Assembly (NCBI GenBank): GCA_002633005.1
Contig: NMRA01000481.1
Coordinates: forward strand, 1-64,000
Length of the DNA stretch: 64,000 nucleotides
Reading direction: 5' to 3'
From: Phoronis australis
Lineage: Eukaryota; Phoronida; Phoronidae
Positions 1-64,000 of this stretch are shown one piece after another. The position numbers and the translations under genes were made by a program. The notes under the pieces were generated by a model, which searched no databases, had not been told where the DNA came from, and was given only the letters and a program-made list of their open reading frames with translations. Position 1 is the stretch's first letter. Every line of letters begins with the position of its first letter.

Positions 1-341
1 GTTGCCAACCTCATATAAAGACACCAGCAAAATTCAATAAAGATTTTGTAGCACATTTAGGAGATACAGCCATTGGTGCACAAACAAACAAAACTGCCAC
101 TAAGAGATGACACAGTAGTCGAAGTCGTCGAAAATCATCGTCAGCCGCCCTCTTCACGGTAAAAAAATATATGCCAATTTTATATATCATCACTAAAACG
201 GTTTGGCTGACAGTAGTGCGGAGGCCAAAAGACTCCAAAACAGTAAAAATGGCCACTAAGTGGCGCAAAGTACCTTCAATCTGTCCAAAAATGGAAGAAA
301 GCTATCATCTCACCAACAGATGCCTAATTGCCAAAATAAAA

Positions 342-1138
342 GCACGAACTTTAAAATTAATGCGTAAGTAAATAACGACATTTTTATCCAATGTTTCGGT
401 TCATTACTCTAAACCATTGTCAAAGCAACAGTTTACAGATGCAAAACAGGCAACACAGGTAAAGAAGAGACTGTACAGGTACACATCAAAATGAATAGTG
501 AGGGGGAGAGACCAGAAATGAAAACAGTTGGAGCTCAAATGAACCATTGTTTCACATGAGGAAACGCTCAGCATGGTTCAACCGTATATGTATAGCCTCC
601 TTTATGAGGAGCCTGAGGGTGGCTTGATACTTGTCTAGGATCTGAATACAAGAGCAATCTATAGTGTGACCAGTTATCAAGGAATGATTGAGAACAGCAC
701 TGTGTGTGTCTTTACAGTGTTCTTTGACTCTGAGTCTGATGCCAAGAATCCTGTAAGTCATTCCAATGTAAATCTGTTCAGTCACTTCAGTTGAGTTGGT
801 AAACAACATGACTTCTTTGAGAATTACTCAACGGCGTTTTCAGACTCGACATTCACTTCATTAGCACTCGTCTGAGGAACAAGTTAATACCAGCTGTTTG
901 TTACCTAAAACCAACTAATGGTCAAGGCATGGTCTGCTTTCATTCCAGAATAACATACTGAAGATTGAACTCAACAACAAACAACGGACATTACGTCAAC
1001 TACTTAATCAATGTGAGAAATTACGTATGTTTCCTTGACAATGCTTCAGAGTAATACCGAAACATTGGGTAGATATCTCGTTATTTACTGACGCGCTAAT
1101 TTTAAAGTTCGTGCTTCTGTTCTGGCCTAAATCAAATG
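342..1138 (-). mobile_element. Truncated Penelope-like element with inverted terminal arms and 13-bp target duplication
   Basis: A 797-bp insertion flanked by the direct repeat TGCCAAAATAAAA at 329-341 and 1139-1151. Its ends are inverted copies of each other: 342-422 ('gcacgaactttaaaatta...') and about 1035-1113 ('...ctaattttaaagttcgtgc'). Both contain a 'ccgaaacatt' phrase like that found in Penelope-type elements. Between them the minus strand encodes a GIY-YIG-like endonuclease fragment (552-809). Related repeat copies at 4577-4620 and 4981-5020 read straight through the insertion point, acting as empty sites. No reverse transcriptase remains, so the copy is truncated and inactive. Confidence 0.75.
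552..809 (-). pseudogene. GIY-YIG endonuclease fragment of a Penelope-like retroelement
   Basis: An 85-codon minus-strand reading frame, with no convincing start. It shows the order typical of the C-terminal endonuclease of Penelope-like elements: 'IYIGMT', then an Arg/Lys-rich helix ending 'RVKEH', then 'SAVLNHSLITGH', 'QILDK', and finally 'IKEAIHIRL', which carries the conserved Glu. Canonical copies have a second GIY tyrosine and several zinc-binding cysteines upstream; those are outside this frame or lost. In the family this domain nicks the target DNA for retrotransposition. Here the upstream reverse transcriptase is missing, so it is a relic. Assignment is from remembered motif wording, not a search. 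Confidence 0.72.
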
Positions 1139-1400
1139 TGCCAAAATAAAATTTCATGAAAATCCTTGTAAGAAATCAGAAGATACAGCTGTAAGAGTAA
1201 AAGACTTGCTACTAGGGGACAAGCTGTTGTCGGAGAGGTCCAAAATTCGTCGTCATCTGTTGTCACCTTCAGAGGAAGATATCTGCCAAATCTCATGATG
1301 ATCCTTGGGGTTTAGGAGATACAGCTGCGGAGGCCGGAAACTGGACACTCAGAAAGAGATGACGGCAATATACGACCACATAAATATGCGGGTGCACAAC

Positions 1401-4166
1401 AAATGGACAGGATATATGGACTGATGGACTTTTGAAAAAATGGACGAATCCATACCGACTGGTGGCCTAATGAAAAAAATGGACAGGTCCGTATCGAGTG
1501 ATGGCCTAATGAAAATATCGGGCAGTTCCGTTTTGGCTGATTGGCTGTTGAAAAAATGGGCAGGTCTGTATGGACTGATAGCCTAATAAAAAAATGGGCA
1601 GGTCCGTATCGACTGATGGACTAATAAAAATGAACAGGTCCATATCGACTGATGACCTAATGAAAAAACGGGCAGGTCCGTATCGACTGATGGACTAATG
1701 AAAAAATGAACAGGTCCGTATCGACTGATGGACTAATGAAAAAATGGGCAGGTCCGTATCGACTGATGGACTAATGAAAAAATGGACAGGTCCATATCGA
1801 CTGATGGACTAATGAAAAAATGGACAGGTCCATATCGACTGATGGACTAATGAAAAAATGGGCAGGTCCATATCGACTGATGGACTAATGAAAAAATGGG
1901 CAGGTCCGTATCGACTGATGGACTAATGAAAAAATGGGCAGGTCCGTATCGACTGATGGACTAATGAAAAAATGGACAGGTCCGTATCGACTGATGGACT
2001 AATGAAAAAATGGGCAGGTTCGTATCGACTGATGGACTAATGAAAAAATGGACAGGTCCATATCGACTGATGGCCTAATGAAAAAATGGGCAGGTCCGTA
2101 TCGACTGATGGACTAATGAAAAAATAAACAGGTCCATATCGACTGATGACCTAATGAAAAAATGGACAGGTCCATATCGACTGATGGACTAATGAAAAAA
2201 TGGACAGGTCCATATCGACTGATGGACTAATGAAAAAATGGGCAGGTTCGTATCGACTGATGGACTAATGAAAAAATGGACAGGTCCATATCGACTGATG
2301 GACTAATGAAAAAATGGACAGGTCCATATCGACTGATGGACTAATGAAAAAATGGGCAGGTTCGTATCGACTGATGGACTAATAAAAAAATGGACAGGTT
2401 CATATCGACTGATAGCCAAATGAAAAATGGGCAGGTCTATATTGACTGATAGCCAAATGAAAAAATGAACAGGTCCGTATCAAGTGATGGCCTACTGAAA
2501 AATGGACAGGTCCGTACCGACTGATGGCATAAGGAATAAAAAGTGTAGGTCTGCTTAAACTAATGGCCTAATTTAAAATGGGCAGGTTCGCACAGTGGCC
2601 TAATGAAAAAATGGACAGGTCCTCTTATACTAATGGGCTAATGAAAAAATAGGCAGATCCGTATTGACTGATTGCTTACTGAAAAAATGGACAGGTCCGT
2701 ATTGACTAATGGTCTAATAAAAAAGGAGAGGTACATATCGACTGATGGCCTACTGAAAGATGGACAGGTCCGTATCGACTGATGGCATAATGAATAAATA
2801 GTGTAGGTCTGCATAAACTAAAAAATGTTCAGGTCCGTATTGACTGATGGTCTAATAAAAAGGCCAGGTCCATATCAACTGATGGCTTAATGAAAAAAAT
2901 TGGCAGGTACGTATCGACTGATGGACTAATGAAGAAATAGACAAGTATATATCGACTGATGGCCTAATGAAAAAATGGATAGGTCCGTATTGACTGATAA
3001 CCTAATAAATAAGGACAGGTCCATATCGACTGATGGCTTAATGAAAAAATTGGGAGGTCCGTATCGACTGATGTACTAATGAAAAAATGGACAGGTTCAT
3101 ATCGAGTGATGGCCTAATGAAAAAATGGGCAGGTTCGTATCGACTGATTGACTAATGAAAAAATGGACAGGTTCATATCGGCTGATAGCCAAATGAAAAA
3201 TGGGCAGGTCTATATTGACTGATGGCCAAATGAAAAAATGAACAGGTCCGTATCGACTGAGGGCCTACTGAAAAATGGACAGGTCCGTACCAACTGATGG
3301 CATAAGGAATAAAAAAGGTAGGTCTGCTTAAACTAATGGCCTAATTTAAAATGGGCAGGTTCGCACAGTGGCCTAATGAAAAAATTGACAGGTTCGTATC
3401 GACTGATTGACTAATGAAAAAATGGAAAGGTCCATATCGACTGATGGCCTAATAAAAATTTAGGCAGGTCAGTTTTGACTAATCGCCTATTGAAAAAATG
3501 GGCAGGTCCGTATCGACTGATGGCCTAATGAAAAAATGGGTATGTCCGTATAGACTGATTGCCTAACAAAAAATGGACAGGTCCGTATTGACTGATGGCC
3601 AATTGATAAAATGGGCAGGTCCGTATCGACTGACGACTTAAGAAAACAACAGCAATGCAGAGCGTTGAAATGCACCCACGTATACATCAAAAACGGTGCT
3701 GTTTCGAGTGTTTATTTGGAAATAAAAATGACGAGATGGTGCAAAATACGTCAAATACAACCGAAAACTGGTATGTGTCATGAGAGCTATCTACCAAATT
3801 TCATAAAAATACATCAAGGAACTTCTCCTTATCAATTGATGGCCTAATGAAAAAATGGGCAGTTCCGTTTTGACTAATGGCGTAATGAATAATGGGCAGG
3901 TCCCTATCGACTGATGGCCTAATGAAAAAATGGGCAGGTCTGTATTGACTGATGGCTTAATGAAAAAATGGACATGTCCGTATCGACTGATGGCCAAATG
4001 AAAAAATGGACAGGTCCATATCGTCTAATGGCCTAATGAAAAAATGGGCATGTCCGTATTGACTGAGTGCCTAATGAAATAATTGACAGGTCCATATCTA
4101 TTCATGGCCTAATGGAAAAATGGGCAGGCCTGTATCGACTGATGGCCCAATGAAAAAATTGGCAAA
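1401..4166. repeat. 38-bp tandem repeat array (about 68 copies)
   Basis: Unit roughly 'ggacaggtccgtatcgactg' followed by 'atggcctaatgaaaaaat'. The period of 38 can be read directly (for example 1751, 1789 and 1827 start the same phrase). Central copies (1600-2400) are the most uniform; edges are degenerate. A block at 2399-2610 recurs at 3172-3383, offset 773 bp, showing a higher-order duplication. The array is interrupted at about 3640-3835 by sequence of the dispersed repeat family. Many units contain the near-palindrome GGACAGGTCC. Short open frames on both strands here simply reflect the repeat. Confidence 0.93.
3640..3835. repeat. Dispersed-repeat segment inside the 38-bp array
   Basis: Sequence unlike the 38-bp unit; it contains 'tcaaatacaaccgaaaactg' and 'gtatgtgtcatgagagctat', which recur in altered form at 4225-4275. 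This links the array to the dispersed repeat family on either side, so array and flanks probably belong to one composite repeat locus. Confidence 0.65.
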
Positions 4167-5415
4167 GGGTGCGATTCTAGGGGTCATCATTTAGCAAATA
4201 AAAATGGCCACTACATGGCGCTAAATATGTCGAATCCATCCGAAAACTGGTATGTGTCATCAAAGCTATATACCTAAATATCCATCAAGTAACTTCTGAA
4301 AAACCGAGGAAAAAGAAAAAATGAAATTGCCACTAAGAGGCTATAGGCACAAAAAACATAACACAGTATATGAAGCCATCGAAAGATCATCATCAGACTT
4401 CCTCTTCACATTAGGAACATACATTCCAGTTTCCACAACCATCCTTAGAGTGGTTTGGTGTACAGAGGGGCAGACGCCATAAAACAAGACTCGAAAACAG
4501 TAAAATTGGGCACTAGGTGGTGCAAAATACCACGAATCAAACCGAAATCTGGAGGATTGCTTCAACTCACTAACAGATACCAATTTACCAAATTTTATGA
4601 AAATCTGTTGAGGGCCTTTGAAGATACAGAGATCAATGTAATACACTAAAAGTGCCACACCAGTAGTAGATCCAACCGAAAGTCATGGTACTTTGTTATC
4701 AAGTACACTTGCTTAATTTAATAAAGATCCTGTGGAAGGTTTAGGAGATACAGCAATGGGCATAGAAAACTGCCAGTATAAGGCGGAACAGTTGTCAAGG
4801 TCGTCGGAAAATCATCGTCAGCCCTTCTCTTCAAATTATGAACACACATGCCAAATTGCACATCATCCTTAGAGTGGTTTGGTTCACAGAGGGCAGATGC
4901 AAAATAACAATACTCAAAAACAGTAAAAATGGCCACAAAATGCCTCGCATTCAACCAAATGGATAATAGCGTCACCTCACTAACAGAAGCCTATCTGCCA
5001 AATTTCATGAAAATCCACTGATAACCTTTGAAGATACAGAGGTAAACGTAAAAAAATAAAATTGGCACTAGGTGGCACACCACTAGGCCGATCCATCTGA
5101 TAGTCGATGTCCTTTGTAGTCAACGTCATGTAAATACACCAGCAAAATTCAATAAAGATCCTTTAGGGTGTTTAGGAGATACAGCCATGGGTGCAAAAAA
5201 CAAAATTGCCACTAGGAAGTACCACAGTAGTCCAAGTCATCAAAAAATCATCGTCACAGTAAGAACATACATGCCAATTTTCCAAATCATCCCTATAGCG
5301 GTTGGTTGATAGAAGGGCAGATGCCAAAAAACAGGAGATACAGCTGCAGAAGCCAGACGCCGGACGCTCAGACAGAGATGATGGCAGTATGCGACCCCAT
5401 ATAAATATAAAGAAA
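4167..5415. repeat. Dispersed degenerate repeat, block 2 (several tandem copies)
   Basis: At least three diverged copies of the family seen at 1-1386. Recurring phrases are 'gccactaagag', 'gtcgtcggaaaatcatcgtc', 'atccttagagtggtttggt', 'aacagtaaaaatggccac', 'ccaaatttcatgaaaatcc' and 'gaagatacagagg'. The block ends with 'ggacgctcagacagagatga' near 5366-5385, matching the end of block 1 near 1346-1365. No coding sequence recognised. Confidence 0.7.
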
Positions 5416-6126
5416 TTTACACAAAGATAGACAGGTCTCTGAGTTTCCCGATTCCATGTTTAAAATTCTGGAGAATAGGTTCGTCATTGGTCTCCATGTT
5501 TACAAGTTTGAATTGTTCTTGCATTTTTTATGTGGTCGTCTGTTTAGTTCCAGAATTTAGGTGTTAGAAATCTAAAACTGTGCAGGCCATATTTTGTTGT
5601 AATATCGACGTTGAGAATAATGGTTTGAAACTGACACACTGGCTCGACTGACTGTATAGGAAGAGTACCCTTATCCAAGTACAACCGAAACACTTTCAAC
5701 AAGTGCTCCCACTTTAAAACCCAAATTCAAAAGATTGCGACGTTTTAGTCAAACCAAACAAACCACTTCAAAGCTTCAGCGTACGTTAACGACCCAGCAT
5801 TTAACCTAATTTTGTCTGGAAAAAAGGATATGATGTCATATCCTGTGGTGTGAGCAGTGTAGCAATGGCCAGATGTTGATTAGGCCAACTGAAAGAACAC
5901 GATGAAGGACTATTTGAAAAAAGTTTGATTGTGGGAATATGGGTTGTCAGAGCTGAGAAGAGTTAAAGACATTCATGGCTTCATAAGGTCTCCCTTTTTA
6001 TGCACAAAAGCTACTTATAGCAACATGAATTTGATGGTTTAAACAGTGTGAGGTATAATTCGCCGAAAAGCACCCGGCGTATGGAGGGCCTATGGGATGA
6101 CTACAGTACCGTCTCTTCTGAGACCA
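5416..6126. other. Intergenic stretch with no gene seen
   Basis: AT-rich sequence with no coherent reading frame or recognised RNA. The only local structure is a short hairpin at 5826-5843 (arms 'ggatatga' and 'tcatatcc', two-base loop), whose centre resembles a CRE-like TGATGTCA. Confidence 0.5.
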
Positions 6127-6530
6127 GGGACCGGTCTCCAATCTTTTTACTCGAAATGGAACTCGAAATTAGGTTTGGCATTTTCTACTCTACTTTTGGG
6201 CGAACTCAAGGCAAGTGTCTATTATCCTATGCTCGAGTACACAATAACTTGCGTAGATAATATGTTTCCCTTAGTTCACAGTTTGTAAACCCAATATTAA
6301 AGCAATAAGTTCGAGTTTGAACTTGAAATTTCGAGTTTTTACTCGAGTTTGTAGTAGGAATATTAGGGTCTTCAAAGGCAAACTTGAACTAGAAACTCCT
6401 ATGCATAAACTATAATGTATTCGAGCACAGTCTGATAACCAATTATCTTAAGTTCGCACAAAAGGAGCAGAGAAATTGCCAAAAATAATTTCGAGTTCGT
6501 TTCGAGTACAAAGATTAGAGACCGGGCCCA
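6127..6530. repeat. Palindromic (foldback) repeat upstream of POLE
   Basis: Two inverted arms: left about 6127-6244 and right about 6413-6530. The left reads 'ccggtctccaatctttttac', 'tcgaaatggaactcgaaatt', 'tatgctcgagtac'. The reverse complement of the right reads 'ccggtctctaatctttgtac', 'tcgaaacgaactcgaaatta', 'gtgctcgaatac'. The loop (6300-6380) is rich in 'ctcgagtttg' phrases. A third diverged arm lies in intron 12 at 21889-21980. This is the structure of a non-autonomous foldback or MITE-type element. It ends about 330 bp before the POLE start codon. Confidence 0.7.
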
Positions 6531-6763
6531 GTTGAGGTGAATAATACTGCCGACGTACTGTATACTGACTGCGGTGGAAGTACACTGCCTACGAGCTTGC
6601 TGGCTATTTTCCACCATACAGCATAAATTAACCGGTATCTGTAATGCAGTACGTTATATTATTTATGCTTAGACTAAAAAATAAACAAGGCGATAACCAA
6701 TTTTTTTGCTAAATGAAAAATATCTACCTTCCAAAAATCGGCAACAAACACTTCAAGGAGGTC

Positions 6764-6810
6764 GCCATGTTTGTTTCCCACAATGCTATGCGCCTAATAT
6801 TCGCGCCAAA
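6764..6810 (+). promoter_or_regulatory. Putative POLE core promoter: YY1-like, ZNF143-like and E2F motifs
   Basis: Three motifs lie within 100 bp upstream of the start codon. GCCATGTTT (6764-6772) fits a YY1 core. TTCCCACAATGC (6775-6786) fits the CCCAnAATGC core of the ZNF143/THAP11 element. TTCGCGCCAAA (6800-6810) contains GCGCCAAA, an exact E2F consensus in reverse orientation. There is no TATA box. E2F control is established for replication genes, so S-phase induction is a reasonable inference. The transcription start itself cannot be seen. Confidence 0.65.
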
Positions 6811-6837
6811 TCCGAAGAACTTCCTGTTTTCCACTCA

Positions 6838-6851
6838 ATGAGATGAGCTGA
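6838..6851 (+). promoter_or_regulatory. Two overlapping minimal upstream ORFs
   Basis: ATG AGA TGA at 6838-6846 and ATG AGC TGA at 6843-6851 lie just before the POLE start codon. The second is in frame with POLE; its stop at 6849 is four codons upstream of ATG 6861, which fixes the POLE start. If transcription begins upstream, ribosomes would have to leak past or reinitiate. Whether they are in the mRNA is not known. Confidence 0.5.
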
Positions 6852-6860
6852 CAACCCAAA

Positions 6861-63994
<57,134 letters not shown>

Positions 63995-64000
63995 GTAAGT

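Larger units (their letters stand above)
1..1386. repeat. Dispersed degenerate repeat, block 1
   Basis: Non-coding repeat family with recurring phrases: 'gccactaag', 'gtcgtcgaaaatcatcgtca', 'agtaaaaatggccactaagt', 'tttaggagatacagc', and a closing segment around 1315-1385 ('cagagatgac ggcaatat'). The same order of phrases recurs at 4196-5415. It carries no readable protein. The Penelope-like insertion at 342-1138 sits inside one copy. I cannot assign it to a named family; 'gccaaatttcatgaaaatcc...ggagatacagc' wording is common in abundant invertebrate repeats. Confidence 0.7.

Noticed and set aside
3487-3997. Repetitive minus-strand proteins in the 38-bp array
   Set aside because: Translations simply repeat with the array, drift in frame and lack any start context.

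Overview
This is eukaryotic, animal nuclear DNA. It is AT-rich, has GT-AG introns of about 0.2 to 5 kb, and is full of dispersed and tandem repeats. Almost all of it (6861 to the right edge) is one plus-strand gene, POLE, the catalytic subunit of DNA polymerase epsilon. I could read 47 coding exons. Every exon junction keeps phase, giving 6,503 coding bases (2,167 codons plus two bases). The window ends at the donor of exon 47, inside the first C-terminal zinc-binding site, so the last roughly 100 residues lie beyond it. The protein follows human POLE with a constant offset of 12 residues through the exonuclease and polymerase halves, and the exon layout resembles the vertebrate gene. That, plus the two-haplotype signature around an N at 33128, suggests a highly heterozygous invertebrate, perhaps a marine deuterostome or lophotrochozoan. 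I cannot name the species.

Layout. 1-5415: degenerate dispersed repeats, interrupted by a Penelope-like retroelement fragment with a 13-bp target duplication (342-1138) and by a 2.7-kb array of 38-bp repeats. 5416-6860: a palindromic repeat, then a compact POLE promoter with YY1-like, ZNF143-like and E2F sites and two tiny upstream ORFs. 6861-17154: exons 1-12, encoding the N-terminal domain and the proofreading exonuclease (Exo I, II and III motifs intact). Intron 12 (17155-22176) holds a 4.3-kb DNA transposon with perfect 25-bp terminal inverted repeats and a TA target duplication. 22177-35023: exons 13-21, the polymerase palm/fingers/thumb with motifs A, B and C and the four iron-sulphur cysteines. 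In 30922-35360 the sequence is present twice around a single N, so exon 21 appears twice; this is most likely a false haplotype duplication. Intron 21 (35024-40145) contains a complete rhodopsin-class GPCR on the opposite strand (37851-38864), melatonin-receptor-like. 40146-63994: exons 22-47, covering the linker, the inactive C-terminal exonuclease/polymerase half, an acidic linker and the start of zinc site A. Introns here hold 22-bp and 31-bp minisatellites, a G-rich tract, and duplicated fragments of exon 37.

Only two protein genes are supported: POLE, a replication enzyme with an S-phase type promoter, and the nested GPCR, which is presumably expressed independently from its own promoter. 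Everything else is repeats or intron sequence. Exon calls rest on direct translation, splice-site phase and remembered family sequence; no database search or alignment was run.
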